The notes: generated by a model from the letters alone, not told the origin. A stretch of DNA of 64,000 nt from Farysia itapuensis (GCA_023212645.1 JALBYC010000006.1:372001-436000); one strand, 5' to 3'. Numbered from the stretch's first letter, positions 45,517-57,400 are shown. Made by a program: numbers and translations.

Positions 45517-47319
45517 ATGTCGACGACCTTGCAAAGCGTGCTGCCGGCCCCACGGAATCTTCCAAGGGCGTCAGTAGAGCAGCTGGAGGCGGAGGAGGAG
45601 CTACAGGAGGCTGAAGCGGGTCCTTCGTCATCTGCTGTTCCTTCATATGGACAGCGCACGGCATGGAAGCCTCGAACTCAGGCCGACTTTGGCGGAGGAG
45701 GCGCTTACCCCGAGTGTCACATTGCGCAGTATCCTCTCGAAATGGGTCGTGAAAGGAGTGCTGGAAACAAGCTCGCGATACGCGTAGACGCAGATGGTAA
45801 TAGGAGATACGACGCCATCGTCAAGCAAGGTCTTCGCGAAGGCCAAAATGTGCAATCTCAGTTCAAAGACCTCGTGCCGCTAAGCCAGCGAACAGACTTG
45901 ACAGAGAGGCAACGCAAGTCTGGCTTAGAAAGACCCTCTGAAGAGGAGGTGATGAGCACGGCCGAGCGGACAAGGCTGGCATTGGAACGAATCACCCAAG
46001 GCAAGGTCAAATCAACAACACCGAAAGCCATCGCCCAACCTGGAGGCCAGCAACAGGCGCAGTTCATCAGATACACACCGGGACAGCAGGGCGCCAATGG
46101 CACTCAACGGATCATCAAGATGACAGAAGCAGCGCGAGATCCGTTGGAACCTCCAAGGCACCGTTTCAAGAAACTGCCACCGGGTCCACCTTCGCCGCCC
46201 CCACCAGTCCTCCGCTCGCCCCCACGCAAAGTGACAGCACAAGAGCAAAAGGACTGGATGATCCCACCAAGTATCTCCAATTGGAAGAACAACCAGGGCT
46301 ACACCATCCCACTGGACAAGCGACTTGCTGCAGACGCTCGTGGCATGCAAGAGACTGTGATCAACGACAATTTTGCTCAATTATCCGAGGCACTCAACCT
46401 TGCCGATCGACATGCGAGAGAAGAAGTGCGCCAACGAAGCATCATGCAACAAAAGCTTGCCGCAAAGGAGAAAGCCGCGAGAGAAGAACATCTGCGCAAC
46501 CTCGCCCAACGTGCCCGCGATGAGCGTGCAGGCATTTCGTCGGCCACGCCGGTGTCAGCAGATGAACGAGATTCAATGCCTGGAGGGTCTCGCATGGACG
46601 ATCGCATTTCTGGTGCAACTCGGGGTAACGTCTCAAACATGTTGGCCAACTATGGCTCTGACTCAGGCTCTGATGCGTCAAGTAGTTCCGATGACGAGGA
46701 CGAGGGAGCGAGAGAGCGCGATCGCATCCGTGAAGAAAGACGTCGGGAGCGAGAACGCGAGCTGCGCATGTCAAACATGGGAACCGAACAGCGTGCGAAA
46801 CAGCTTCTCAAGGAGCAGAATCGCGATGTTTCTGAAAAGGTCGCGCTGGGTCTGGCCAAACCGACAGCGTCCAAAGAGTCAATGACCGACAGTCGGCTGT
46901 TTAACCAATCCGAGTCACTGGCTGCCGGTTACGGCGACGAGGACTCGTACAATCTGTACGACAAGCCGCTGTTCTCTGGCAGCTCCGCTGCGGCTGCCAT
47001 CTACCGTCGTCCTGCTGGCAAGGGCGGAGCAGACGATATCTACGGCGGTGGGTCTGCCGAAGGTTTCCAAGAAGAGCTTCAGAACAACGATCGCTTCGGT
47101 CTGGGTCAGTCCAAGTTCCAAGGAGCGGATCCTCAGGAATCCAATGAGGGCGGCTCTAGCGCTCCACGTACAGGTCCTGTGCAATTCGAAAAGGACACGA
47201 CCGATCCCTTTGCCATTGACCAATTTCTCGACGAGGCCAAGCGTGGTGCTAAACGAAGCGGCCTTGAGACGAGTTCCTCCCGCAAACGGGCTCGAGACGA
47301 TGACCGTACATCCCCTTGA
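45517..47319 (+). CDS. PRP45: SNW/SKIP-domain splicing factor (Prp45/SNW1)
   Basis: This 600-residue intronless ORF starts at ATG 45517. The SNW domain is unmistakable at ~165-335: PLEPPRHRFKKLPPGPPSPP, SPPRKVTAQEQKDW, then IPPSISNWKNNQGYTIPLDKR with the S-N-W signature and RLAADARG. An upstream conserved block (AYPECHIAQYPLEMG) and a downstream charged helix with RD/RE repeats, then a C-terminal segment EDSYNLYDKPLF, also match the family. The protein is a core component of the activated spliceosome (Prp19-associated) and a transcription co-regulator in animals. The polyproline run near residue 225 is family-typical. A nuclear location is expected (basic KRARDDD tail). Confidence 0.95.
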   Translation: MSTTLQSVLPAPRNLPRASVEQLEAEEELQEAEAGPSSSAVPSYGQRTAWKPRTQADFGGGGAYPECHIAQYPLEMGRERSAGNKLAIRVDADGNRRYDAIVKQGLREGQNVQSQFKDLVPLSQRTDLTERQRKSGLERPSEEEVMSTAERTRLALERITQGKVKSTTPKAIAQPGGQQQAQFIRYTPGQQGANGTQRIIKMTEAARDPLEPPRHRFKKLPPGPPSPPPPVLRSPPRKVTAQEQKDWMIPPSISNWKNNQGYTIPLDKRLAADARGMQETVINDNFAQLSEALNLADRHAREEVRQRSIMQQKLAAKEKAAREEHLRNLAQRARDERAGISSATPVSADERDSMPGGSRMDDRISGATRGNVSNMLANYGSDSGSDASSSSDDEDEGARERDRIREERRRERERELRMSNMGTEQRAKQLLKEQNRDVSEKVALGLAKPTASKESMTDSRLFNQSESLAAGYGDEDSYNLYDKPLFSGSSAAAAIYRRPAGKGGADDIYGGGSAEGFQEELQNNDRFGLGQSKFQGADPQESNEGGSSAPRTGPVQFEKDTTDPFAIDQFLDEAKRGAKRSGLETSSSRKRARDDDRTSP

Positions 47320-47421
47320 GAGTCATTATCAGGCACGCTCTTCTACATACGTTTGAATGCAACAATATAAGACTACATTGTGGTGTGACTAAATATCTAC
47401 AGAATGGGGAGTTTGCGACTT

Positions 47422-49482
47422 CTAGACGGTGGCAATGATTTCAGATGCCGCTTCGAGGGCAGAGATCATCTTGACGCACTCCTTTCTGCGTGCAACGACG
47501 TGGTCCGACTCCTTCATTAGCTCGTCAAGCACATCTGGGCGGTAGATTTCCTGCAGCAGCTCCTTTTGCATCTGGTCCTTTGACTGTGTCACAAGATTGA
47601 GCATGATGCACTTGGGCACCATTGAGATTGTCTCGACCTTGACTACGTTAAAGTAGCTCTGAATGAGGAGCTTCACCACCTCGGTTTCCAGCTGTTCACG
47701 CTGGCTGAACTGGCCCGATGCCTTAAGCGAAGGCGGTGGCGCCTCCATGGCCGCCTTTTTGAGCTTGGATGCTTGGTTTGTTTGACCCTTCTGGAAGAAG
47801 CTGCCGAAGAAGCCGGCGTCGCTCTTGAGGTTAACATCTAGATCCTTGTCATTGTTGATCATATGCGGATTGGGCTTCTTGGGGTCGTGCGCTGGCTGAG
47901 GTGGGTTGAGACGCTCGTTGACCACTTCCATAGCCTTGTGTCCGCTAATAAAGTCTGGGTGTCCGGTGTTGAGGTATGTGGCCTGCGCAGCGACAAAGTC
48001 GCTCACCAATTTGGTGGTGGGCGTCATGCATTTCTTGAAAAAGTGAATGACGACTGTGTTGAAGCGTTCACGTAGAGCGGGGAAGCGACGGAAGCTGGCG
48101 TTCTTTGCTAGAAGTTGAGCTAAAATGCGCACCAATTCATCGTAGACGAGCGAACAGCATCGCAAAGCCGGATCCTCAAGACGCTTGATCTGCTGTTTCA
48201 CAATGACCTCGAATGCGGTCGTGCCAACGAACAAGGCAGGCGAGGAGCCTGAAGAGTTGTAGAGGATGGTTCTGATGTCGGTGTCCTTGACGAGGTCGAA
48301 TGGGTCAATGGCCTTGACACCATTGCTGTACAGCTCGTGGAAGACAAAGCTGATTCGAGCACCACCGGCCAGTTCGTTGACGGTCAAGTCATTCGAGTTT
48401 CCATCAATGACAGTGCGGAATTCATTGGAGAATTCAGTGATGATCTGAAGGACCACGCTAGCTGCATTGTTCTCGCCCATGGGCCCACCCAGAGAAGCAA
48501 GCTCTGCCTGGAATTTAGCAAGCTGTGAGCCAATCTTGTTCTTGATGTCGGGGAGCGTGTTTCGGATGTGGTGCATGAGGATGGTGTTGAGTTTACGGGC
48601 CAAGAAGGGGGTGCCACAGTATTGGGCCTTGCTGCGATAGCTGGCGTGATTCTCGAAAAAGTCCTTTTCCGCTGTCAGCGCAGCGCTGACCATCTTGCGT
48701 TGGTCGATATCGCGCTGACCTCGGTTGACGACAGGGACATAGCCGAGTCGAAGTGGAATCACACGACCGGCAAGAATATCGACGACATCGGTACCGGCGT
48801 CCATCAGGTCAACCTTGGTCAGCACACCAACAGTCCGGGTTCCTTCCGGATCAACATCGCGTGCCAACTTCAATCCATCCGAGTTAGCCAAATCCGTGTT
48901 GGCTGCAGTAACTGCAAGGATGACAGCGTTAGGCTTGGAAATGAATTTGAGCACCATGTCACGAATTTGACGTTCGATGTCTCTGGGCTGGTCGCCGACC
49001 GGCACCTTAGTAAGACCGGGCAAGTCGACCAGGGTCAAGGTCAGAACGTGCGGACTGTAGATACGCAGATTGATGGGTTGCGGGCTGATACCGGCATTCT
49101 TGCCCGTCTTTAGCTCGGTGTCCCTGACAATCTCCTCTCGGATCTTTTCAAAGTCGTAGAATTTTTCACCTGGCAAGTGCAAGAACTCGCCCCATTCGTC
49201 TGCATTGTTACCGTTCTTTTCCGGCACAGGAGCATCCCCATTGGGCTTGGAGGCAGCCGGTCGGTTGATCAGCTGCAGCACAAGTGGCCGACGGGTCACA
49301 ATTCCGGTACCACGCGGCAAAAAGTCTCTACCGACAATGTTCTCGAGCACACTAGACTTTCCCGAGGATTGAGAGCCGAGTACAGTGATCTGGGGCAAGT
49401 CGATGGGATTGGCGATGCCGACATTGTTGAAAGCATCCTGAAGCTTGTTCACCAGCTTGATGAGCGACTGGTCCATCGCCAT
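47422..49482 (-). CDS. VPS1: Dynamin-like GTPase Vps1
   Basis: The ORF has 686 residues, the usual Vps1 length. The dynamin GTPase domain has G1 GSQSSGKSS at 36-44, the G2 threonine in [13 protein letters not shown]3 DLPG and G4 TKVD (LTKVDLMD). The middle/stalk domain follows (LTLVDLPGL region to NELAGGARI), then a variable Lys/Pro-rich insert near 530-590 in place of a PH domain, and the GED at the end ([35 protein letters not shown]). Absence of a PH and proline-rich domain distinguishes Vps1 from classical dynamin, and lack of a mitochondrial presequence or TM segment from Mgm1. It acts in vacuolar sorting, peroxisome fission and endocytosis. Its second codon pair offers an internal ATG two codons on. 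Divergent from calnexin. Confidence 0.96.
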   Translation of the reverse strand: MAMDQSLIKLVNKLQDAFNNVGIANPIDLPQITVLGSQSSGKSSVLENIVGRDFLPRGTGIVTRRPLVLQLINRPAASKPNGDAPVPEKNGNNADEWGEFLHLPGEKFYDFEKIREEIVRDTELKTGKNAGISPQPINLRIYSPHVLTLTLVDLPGLTKVPVGDQPRDIERQIRDMVLKFISKPNAVILAVTAANTDLANSDGLKLARDVDPEGTRTVGVLTKVDLMDAGTDVVDILAGRVIPLRLGYVPVVNRGQRDIDQRKMVSAALTAEKDFFENHASYRSKAQYCGTPFLARKLNTILMHHIRNTLPDIKNKIGSQLAKFQAELASLGGPMGENNAASVVLQIITEFSNEFRTVIDGNSNDLTVNELAGGARISFVFHELYSNGVKAIDPFDLVKDTDIRTILYNSSGSSPALFVGTTAFEVIVKQQIKRLEDPALRCCSLVYDELVRILAQLLAKNASFRRFPALRERFNTVVIHFFKKCMTPTTKLVSDFVAAQATYLNTGHPDFISGHKAMEVVNERLNPPQPAHDPKKPNPHMINNDKDLDVNLKSDAGFFGSFFQKGQTNQASKLKKAAMEAPPPSLKASGQFSQREQLETEVVKLLIQSYFNVVKVETISMVPKCIMLNLVTQSKDQMQKELLQEIYRPDVLDELMKESDHVVARRKECVKMISALEAASEIIATV

Positions 49483-49918
49483 GCTGGGCAGATTGGCAAT
49501 AAGGCAGCTGGCCAGATAAGGAGATGGGGAGGATGGAGGCGGATGGTGGAGAAGCGTTGGCTGAGCGTGCGCGCTGGCTGTGCATCGTGTGAAGGCGATT
49601 CAGATTTCAAAACAGAGCTACAGAGAGCAACACATCCTGTTAGAGTTTGTCTTCTCTCGCCCGAATACGCAATTTCTTCTAGCAAAATCGTGGTGCACGC
49701 ATGCATGGTCCATGCGGTCCTTTGCACTACAAATTGAATGTGCCTAATTACGCACGCAAAACAGCACAGAGACGCGTCTCAATCAATTTTACTTTGAGCC
49801 CTCCTGGGCCAAGAAGGTTCCACATCATCAGGAGAGCGCTCGGTAATGCTCGAGTCTATTCCACGGCTTGCTTTCCTTGCACTATCATCGACCTAGCTTT
49901 TGCTCCTCCGTTACGATC
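49483..49918. promoter_or_regulatory. Divergent promoter Vps1 / calnexin with a 12-bp palindrome
   Basis: The 436-base gap contains the perfect palindrome GAGACGCGTCTC at 49769-49780 (ACGCGT core, MCB-like). No coding sequence is supported. A binding site for an ER-stress factor would be expected for calnexin but I could not identify one with confidence. Confidence 0.4.
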
Positions 49919-51601
49919 ATGAAGACCACTGTTGCCGCTGCGCTGGCCGCCTTTGTCCTCACCGAGGTGGTTTCGGCTGATGCACCTCGACCGCAGTTCA
50001 CACCCACGTCGATTCAAGCTCCCTTTATCGAGCAATTCACTTCGGACTGGTCTCAACGATGGCACACTTCGCAGGCTTCCAAGTTTCAAAGGGAGGGTGA
50101 TACCGAGGCTTTCAAATACGACGGCGTATGGTCTGTCGAGGAGCCATCGGTCTTGCCTGGTCTCGAAGGTGACGAGGGCCTCGTTCTCAAGAGCAAGGCA
50201 AAGCAGCATGCCATCTCGCACTTGTTCCAGGAGCCGATTGATCCAAAGGGCAAGCCGCTTGTCGTGCAGTACGAGGTGAAGCTGCAAAAGGGACTTGGCT
50301 GTGGTGGAGCCTACGTCAAGCTGCTCTCGGCGGCCGAATCGGGTGTCAATTCGGAAGAGTTCTCGGACAAAACGCCGTACACCATCATGTTTGGACCTGA
50401 CAAGTGTGGTCAGACCAACAAAGTGCATTTCATCTTCCGACACAAGAACCCCAAGACAGGCGAGTTCGAGGAGAAGCACGTCAAATACCCTGCTTACCCC
50501 AAGATTGCCAAGACCACGACACTATACACGCTCGTCGTCCAGCCCGATCAGACTTTCGAAATCTTCATCAACAACGAGTCGAAGAAGAAGGGCTCGCTGC
50601 TCGAAGACTTTGAGCCTGCTGTCAACCCTGATGCAGAGATTGATGACCCCGAGGACACGAAACCCGCAGACTGGGTTGATCAGGCCAAGATCACGGACGC
50701 TAGCGCCACCAAGCCAAGCGATTGGGACGAGGACGCACCTCTCGAGATTCCAGATGAGGAGGCCACTATCCCCGATGGATGGCTAGAAAACGAGCCTCTG
50801 ACGGTTCCTGACCCAGATGCTTCGAAGCCTGAGGAATGGGACGACGAGGAAGACGGCGAATGGGTCGCACCCCAGATCCCAAACCCCAAGTGCGAGGATG
50901 CCGCAGGTTGCGGACCATGGACTCAGCCAACGAAGCGCAATCCCGCTTATAAAGGCAAGTGGTCTGCGCCGTTGATTGACAACCCGCTGTACAAGGGTGT
51001 GTGGAGCCCGCGAAAGATCGCCAACCCCAACTTCTTTGAGGACAAGAACCCTGCAGCGTTTACGCCCATCGGAGGTATCGGCTTTGAACTCTGGACCATG
51101 GACGAGGACATTCTTTTCGACAACATCTACGTCGGACATGACCCCGCTCAGGCTAAAGAGTTCGCTGCTGAAACCTTTGACGAGAAGATCAAGATCGAGC
51201 AGGGCAAAGAAGAGGAGGAATCGAAGCTCGCTGAGAAGGTGGCTGAACTTGCTGCCAAAGGCGGAGCTGTGGGCCAGATCCGCGAGCAGGTCAACGCATT
51301 CATTGCACGAGCGCGTGCTAGCCCTGTGGATGCGATCAAGGAGATGCCGCAGGTTGCTGGCGGCCTGGGAGCCGCCTTTGCCGGACTGCTTGGTCTCGTC
51401 GGGATGGTCGGCGGCGTTTTGGGCGGAGCTAGTAAGGTCACCGTTACTACCAAGGATGGCAAGAAGGTCGATGCCCCCACAGCCGCCAAAGGCAAGGCCA
51501 AGGAAGTTGCCCAGGCTGCAAAATCCACTGCTGTTGACGCCAAGGACACAGTCAAGAAGCGCGCAACTGCTGTTGCCGCCCGAGTGGAGGACGACGAGTA
51601 A
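49919..51601 (+). CDS. CNE1: Calnexin, ER membrane lectin chaperone
   Basis: From ATG 49919, 560 residues. A signal peptide occupies ~1-19 ([19 protein letters not shown]). The lectin domain follows ([20 protein letters not shown]; disulphide cysteines in GLGCGGAY and PDKCGQTNK). The P-arm at ~240-350 has the tandem repeats: motif 1 units of the form P-D/E-DW/W-D-E ([32 protein letters not shown]) and motif 2 units ([33 protein letters not shown]). A single membrane segment at ~481-503 ([20 protein letters not shown]) and a Lys-rich cytosolic tail complete it. It retains monoglucosylated glycoproteins for folding, linking functionally to the Alg6 gene in this window. Confidence 0.96.
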   Translation: MKTTVAAALAAFVLTEVVSADAPRPQFTPTSIQAPFIEQFTSDWSQRWHTSQASKFQREGDTEAFKYDGVWSVEEPSVLPGLEGDEGLVLKSKAKQHAISHLFQEPIDPKGKPLVVQYEVKLQKGLGCGGAYVKLLSAAESGVNSEEFSDKTPYTIMFGPDKCGQTNKVHFIFRHKNPKTGEFEEKHVKYPAYPKIAKTTTLYTLVVQPDQTFEIFINNESKKKGSLLEDFEPAVNPDAEIDDPEDTKPADWVDQAKITDASATKPSDWDEDAPLEIPDEEATIPDGWLENEPLTVPDPDASKPEEWDDEEDGEWVAPQIPNPKCEDAAGCGPWTQPTKRNPAYKGKWSAPLIDNPLYKGVWSPRKIANPNFFEDKNPAAFTPIGGIGFELWTMDEDILFDNIYVGHDPAQAKEFAAETFDEKIKIEQGKEEEESKLAEKVAELAAKGGAVGQIREQVNAFIARARASPVDAIKEMPQVAGGLGAAFAGLLGLVGMVGGVLGGASKVTVTTKDGKKVDAPTAAKGKAKEVAQAAKSTAVDAKDTVKKRATAVAARVEDDE

Positions 51602-52182
51602 CGCTGCTAATCTTTCGCGTCTATACATTACCAGTAGTAATAAAATCTCATCATCCACTGTCCGGTTTGACTCTCTGTAGGGCAACATAAGTATGCGTAG
51701 CGAGAGGGCGACTGGCAAACACGAAGCAAGATGCGCTTGAGATTGTGCTGTGTGCTGTCTGAATTCAGCAGCTTGTTTGCGGTGGCAACGTCCATTCACC
51801 GGAGGAGAAATGAAAAGACTGGAACGCGTTCCGACTACTCTGCTTCATCAGATGCTTTGCTTTGATTGCACAACACAATCGCAGTGGCTTACCGGGTTGG
51901 ACATGTATCGCAAAGCTGTTCACAGGGCTGATGGGCAGAGTTCCGAGAGGGACCGTGTCAGAATATTCTGGACGAAAAGGTCTGCTATGTATGCAAGCCG
52001 GGTCCTCCTTGCCCCTGCTTTCATTGTGAAAAGCCTCAGCCGTCGCACAATGAGCTCCGGTCGGCCTTGCCTTAGAGCGGGTACATCTAAGATCTGGGAC
52101 CGCATATCACACGTTCACCGTTGCCTCCTTCATGTACGCCATCTCTGTCACATAGCAACTGATTATAGTACAGTTTGCACAG
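51602..52182. other. Non-coding interval between calnexin and the G-alpha gene
   Basis: 581 bases holding the calnexin 3' region (AATAAAAT-type A/T tract at 51637-51645, a possible polyadenylation signal) and the G-alpha promoter. Open frames here are short and do not resemble proteins. Confidence 0.45.
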
Positions 52183-53253
52183 ATGGGTGCTTGTCTGTCC
52201 GTTGGTCAGCACAAGGAAACACCCGAGCTCAGAGTATCCAAAGCTTTTGACCGGCAAATCAAGGTTGAGGAGAAACAGAAGGAAAGCGAGATCAAGCTGC
52301 TCCTGCTGGGAGCAGGCGAAAGTGGCAAATCCACCATCCTCAAGTCCATGCGTATCATCCATCACGTGTCCTTCACGCCGACGGAGCGCGAACACTACCG
52401 TCGCTTAGTCTTTCTGAACCTCGTACAGGGCATGAAAATGCTATTGGACGCGATGGAGGAGTGGGGCGCAGAGTTTCACAATATACACAATGCCAACTAC
52501 CTGCCGCTTTTCGTTTCCTTTCCCGACATCTCTGGCAACGAAGGCTTTCCAATAATTTACCTGGTTGCACTGCAAGACCTATGGGCGGACAGAGGAGTAC
52601 AGGCAGTGTTCAAGAGGGGAAACGAGGCTGCCATACCCGAGAATCTGACCTACTACTACGCCGACCTGCCGCGACTTTTTGAGCGTCGCTACGAGCCGAC
52701 ACATTCTGACATTTTGCGTTGTCGTAACAAGACGACAGGGATCATTGAAACCACTTTTCCGGTAGATGACCGACTCTACCGCCTCTTTGATGTCGGCGGC
52801 CAGCGCTCCGAACGCAAGAAATGGATCCACTGCTTTGAGAACGTCACAGCAGTCCTTTTTCTAGTCGCTCTTTCAGGGTATGACAGCTGCTTGGTAGAAG
52901 ACAAGGACTCCAACCAAATGCACGAAGCACTCATGCTTTTTGATTCCATTTGCAACAGCAAGTGGTTCACACGAACATCCATGATCCTCTTTCTCAACAA
53001 AGTGGACCTGTTCCGGACCAAGATTGTGCACTCGTCCATCAAGCGCTACTTTCCAGATTATGAAGCGCACGATCATGACTTTAACGCTGCTCGAGCGTAT
53101 TTCAAATCGCGCTTCGTCCGCCTGAACCGCTCCACGACAAAGGAAATATACCCAAGTTATACCCAGGCCACCGACACCTCGCTTCTAAAGATAGTCATGG
53201 CTTCGGCGACCGACATTATCCTCACCAACAACTTGCGTGCCATCATCTTATGA
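52183..53253 (+). CDS. Heterotrimeric G-protein alpha subunit, 356 residues
   Basis: All Ras-like G motifs are present: G1 GAGESGKST at 43-51, switch I RNKTTGIIETTF with the catalytic Arg181, G3 DVGGQRSERKKW with catalytic Gln207, G4 FLNKVDLF and G5 TQATDT (usually TCATDT). The N-terminus MGACLS fits N-myristoylation of Gly2 and palmitoylation of Cys4, so the protein should sit at the plasma membrane. The C-terminal receptor-contacting tail ends RAIIL and lacks the Cys at position -4 that pertussis toxin modifies in Gi-like subunits. Smut fungi carry four G-alphas (Gpa1-4). The length is the same as I recall for Ustilago maydis Gpa2, but I cannot assign the orthologue from motifs alone. No introns. 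Confidence 0.95.
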   Translation: MGACLSVGQHKETPELRVSKAFDRQIKVEEKQKESEIKLLLLGAGESGKSTILKSMRIIHHVSFTPTEREHYRRLVFLNLVQGMKMLLDAMEEWGAEFHNIHNANYLPLFVSFPDISGNEGFPIIYLVALQDLWADRGVQAVFKRGNEAAIPENLTYYYADLPRLFERRYEPTHSDILRCRNKTTGIIETTFPVDDRLYRLFDVGGQRSERKKWIHCFENVTAVLFLVALSGYDSCLVEDKDSNQMHEALMLFDSICNSKWFTRTSMILFLNKVDLFRTKIVHSSIKRYFPDYEAHDHDFNAARAYFKSRFVRLNRSTTKEIYPSYTQATDTSLLKIVMASATDIILTNNLRAIIL

Positions 53254-53426
53254 TCTCTGGTCAAGTGTATTGTAGACAAGCACGCGTGTCGTAGATATCA
53301 AATGCTCGTGGGCATGTGGTTGCTTTTGTGGATAGTGTCGATCTTGTGTACAATGGATGGGACCAGTCACTTGATACTGGGTGAGAAAGATGCGTGAGAA
53401 TGAAGGAGACGATGTGAACGTGGCGT

Positions 53427-54038
53427 TTAGGCCTCGGTGAGTTCACGAAGACGTCGGATGGTGCTGTGTGCGGGAACGAACAAGAGTCAGGTTCGCTGCT
53501 GAGGCATGATTATGGCAACGCGGCTGTTACTTACGATCGAACGGTGGCAGCGGCCGAGGTGCTGAGGGTCCATGCACCGCCAGCCATGACCTTCTTGCAG
53601 GCACGGCACTCCCAGATGCCAACAGACTGGCGCTTGACAGAGTCCTTGCCGCAGAAAGTGCATGTGTACTTGGAGTGCTGCGAGATCTCAATCTTCTTGA
53701 CCTGTCGTCGCAACGAGGCACCGTAACGGGTACCGTACTTTCCGGTGATTCCGACCTTGACAGTTCGCTTGGACTATATCAGATAGCAAGAGCTTGGTCA
53801 GTCTCTCACTCGTGCTGATTCATTACCACAGTGATATCAAGGATGTGGTTGGTGACGGGAACGCTGTCGCTTGTTCAGTGCTGGGGTTGTCGAGATCATG
53901 CTGTGTACTGGCTTGTCACTGCGCATGAACTTCTCAACGACAGCATGCTCTGATCTTCGCGATTGTCGAGATTCCACGGCAGTTGCTGCACCCGCGATAT
54001 CACTTTGGTGTGGTCACGACCAAGACAAGACTTACCAT
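53427..54038 (-). CDS. RPL43: 60S ribosomal protein eL43 (L37Ae), three exons
   Basis: Assembled from the sequence: exon 1 is only the ATG (54036-54038), intron 1 53774-54035 (262 nt, GTAAGT...GATATAG, CTGAC branch site), exon 2 53535-53773, intron 2 53464-53534 (71 nt, GTAAGT...CACACAG), exon 3 53427-53463 with TAA at 53427. The join gives 92 residues, exactly the family length, opening [20 protein letters not shown] and ending [12 protein letters not shown]. The zinc ribbon Cys39-x2-Cys42 ... Cys57-x2-Cys60 (CTFCGK, CRACKK) is intact. It is a structural protein of the large subunit. The intron directly after the start codon is typical of fungal ribosomal protein genes and may hold regulatory sequence. 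Confidence 0.95.
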
Positions 54039-54460
54039 CTTGAGCTATGTGTGTAGGGTGGTGTCTCGAGAGTTGGAAACAGTGCAGCTTCAAGATTCTA
54101 GATCCACATGCACGACTCAACTTTGACGGACACAATTTCCCTCGGTTCTCCCCTGAGCGAGGGGGGGGTCGTGGGAATATTTAATTTTGAGGGGATAAAT
54201 AAAAGGCTCTAACATATTCTTAAGTGTAAGATTGCGATCCGCTCACTCGTCCGACAAGAACGAATTTTGCAGAAAGCCGGGTCCCGGGAACGACTACCCG
54301 GCGCGCATAAATTGAAAGAGACTTGAGCAGCCCCAATTTGACATGGTAAAAGTATCTTTCAAATTGTAGACCCTGTTCGCGATTGTTGATTCGCGTACAT
54401 CTCCGCACAGACATCCAGCGGGGATGTTAGCGTCTGCCCGCATTCATCACGTAGCCCGTC
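54039..54460. promoter_or_regulatory. Divergent promoter eL43 / Alg6
   Basis: 422 bases. It has a run of eight G at about 54159-54168, an A/T-rich stretch with TATA-like words (ATAAATAAA near 54195-54204; AATATTTAAT near 54176-54186) and the eL43 leader. No ORF is supported. Confidence 0.4.
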
Positions 54461-57400
54461 ATGTCGAGCGCCTTCTCCTCGTGGGAAGAGCGCCCTGAAA
54501 AGCTGCTGCGCCGCTCTGGGTCTGTTGAGCCCAGATCCGGTCATCCGACTGCAAAGTGGATCGAGGAACAGGAGAGGCTCGCTGACTCGCTGCCTGTCAC
54601 AAAGGAACTCGATCAGTTTGGAATACCGGTGCCTTCGGCATCTTTGAGCCGTATCAGCACGAGCGCTGCTCCGCACCGCGATGATGAAGAGGAGCCGATC
54701 GGCATGCTCTTAGGCCCAAGCAAACAATTCCGAAGCAGGAAAGACTCCCACTCCTCGATAGGCAGCAGTGTTCTTCCACCTCCATTGCTAGGTCCAGGAG
54801 CGAGGTATGCTGCCAACGGAGGCAGTCATTTCTCTCGCACTGGTGGGTCGAGAATCGGCCGCACCGTTTGTCCCGCCAGCAATCATTCTGGTGCAGCCCA
54901 GAGCTTACGCCAGCTTCCCATGATAGAGTCTCAACTTCCGCCGCGTCTCACATCGTCGCGACCATCGACACTGAACCTGGACGAATGGCTAAAAGCCTCG
55001 CAGACGGCATCTCCTCCACCACAGACTTCTTTTCCCACTTCGCCGAGTATGCAGGTGATCAGTGCTTCTGCAAACCGCTCTGGTCGCAATGCTACTTTCA
55101 GCGAAGCCGGAAGCCGTAGAGGCAACCGCTACAATGCTCCCTCTGTCTCGGGACTCAGTGCTGGAGTACTCAGCGCGGGTCCAGAATCTCCGCGCAGCCG
55201 TAGAAAGGCAAGTGGGAGTATGTCTCACCGCAGCTTTGCGAATCTGGACCCAAGCCATCCCGCTTTCGCGGCGTCTCAAGAGCTTGGTATTGATGCTGAG
55301 AGCCGACACGTCGACACGATCGAAGAATGGCGAGCCAAGGCAGACGTGCTGTCTCTCGACTCAGGCAATGCGCGCCGTTCTCGTCGCAGCTCGCTCAAAG
55401 CGAGCACGCGTCCGCAGTCAGCAGAAGATGCCCTTCCTCCAATACCTTCGATTCCTGCCGTGTATGCCGATTCTGTAGCTTCGACCGCCCGCAGACGCAA
55501 ACACAAATCACCTTCGCCTGCGCTGCCGATCCCTTCTAGTGCATCTGTGGCAGTTGCTGACATTGGCCGAACACCACTAGCATTGCGCGACTTGTTCTTG
55601 TACGCTGGCATTGGCTCACAGCTTGACACGCCCGCTCGTGCGTTCGTCCGCTGGTTGGCCAAAGAGAACTTGAAAGCAACAATCTTGCCGCTAATCGTTC
55701 TAATCGCCGTGCTTGTTAGGTGGATCGTCAGTCGCGGCGACTGGAGCGGTCGTGGCACGGCTCCACTGCACGGCGACTTCGAAGCCCAACGTCACTGGAT
55801 CGAGCTGACTTTGCACTTACCCATATCGCAGTGGTACTTCTACGACCTCCAGTATTGGGGCCTTGACTACCCACCATTGACAGCTTGGATCAGTCTCGCC
55901 TGTGGACGTGTCTCACAGCTGTTCCCCGCCACTCGCTCTAGCTTTGCCCTCGATTCGTCTCGCGGAAACGAAGACATCTCAACAGTGCTCTTCATGCGAT
56001 CTTCGGTTCTGGTCTGCGAATTGCTTTTCTACATCCCGGCTATCGCCGTCTTCATGCTTCGCAGGCTAGAGGGCAGAGGAAGGAGGACGCAAGCTATCGC
56101 TTTCCTCTCTGTGCTTATGCAGCCAGCTCTGATTCTCATCGACCATGGACACTTCCAGTACAATAGCGTCATGCTTGGTTTTGCCGCCACCTGCTTTGCT
56201 CTGCTCTACACAACACTACCTAACCCCGAGCATGCGGCTAGTAGTCCGGCAAACGGAGCTGCTGTACCAAACCCGACTTTGCGCAAACGCGCAATCTCGG
56301 ATCTCTCGCGCAGACTGAGCTATGGGTACGTGTTGGCTGCTGTCTTCTTCTGCCTCAGTCTCTCCTTCAAGCAGATGGCGCTGTACTACGCACCTGCTGT
56401 ATTTGCCGTCATGCTGGGCCGCTGCATCGGACTTGCTCAGGTTAACGTCGAAAGAGGTCTGACGCTCTTCATAGGTCTTGGTCTCGCCGTTGTCGCTACG
56501 TTCGGCCTCGTCTTCGCCCCTTGGCTGACCAGCCTGACGCAGATGGGACAGGTCGCGCATCGCATCTTTCCACTGGCCCGAGGGCTGTTTGAGGACAAGG
56601 TCTCGAATGTTTGGTGCTTCTTGTCTGTCCTGCCCATCCCGCAGCGCTACAAGCTCAAGCATTTGCTCGACGTGTCCTCCTTGGCACGCTTGAGCCTACT
56701 GACGACGCTCATCGCGATTCTGCCCGGTTGCTGGCTGCTCTTTTGGGCGGCGTCCCAGACTGCCAGGATGGAGATGATGGTCGCGCAAGACATTGTTACG
56801 CAACGGCAGAGGCGAGACAGTACCGTGTCAACCAGCAGTGTCGCGAGAAGCACGACAGACCGCAAGAAGAACCGCGATCGGTCGACGTCAGTTACAGGTT
56901 CGATCGCCGGAATGGGTGCCATGTCGGAAATTGAATCACTCCTGGCAGGCTCAACGTCAAAAGCGCGCAAACCTGCCGTAAATTTGAGCAATTCAGCGAA
57001 CGACGCGTATCGACCATCGGCATCGACTTTGCCTTCACCTGCAGCGCAGATGCTCCCATACGGGCTGGTAAGCGTATCGTGCGCATTCTTTCTGTTCGGC
57101 TTTCAGACACACGAAAAGTCTATCTTGTTGCCTCTGCTGCCTATGACACTGCTGATGGGGGCCAAGGGTGACACATGGGCGGGGACCACAACTGCAGCTC
57201 GAGATTGGGCATGGGCGGTGTGGTTCAACAACATCGCCACGTTCTCGCTCTTCCCACTGCTGAGCCGAGATGGTCAGGGCTTGCAGTATGTTGTAGTCAC
57301 ACTCGGTTGGAACTGGCTGATTGGCAACCTCAGCGTCCCTCTGTCGCTCTTTGGCGTTCTGTCCTCTCTGTTCACGTCTGTCGCGTCCGTACTCGCCCCA

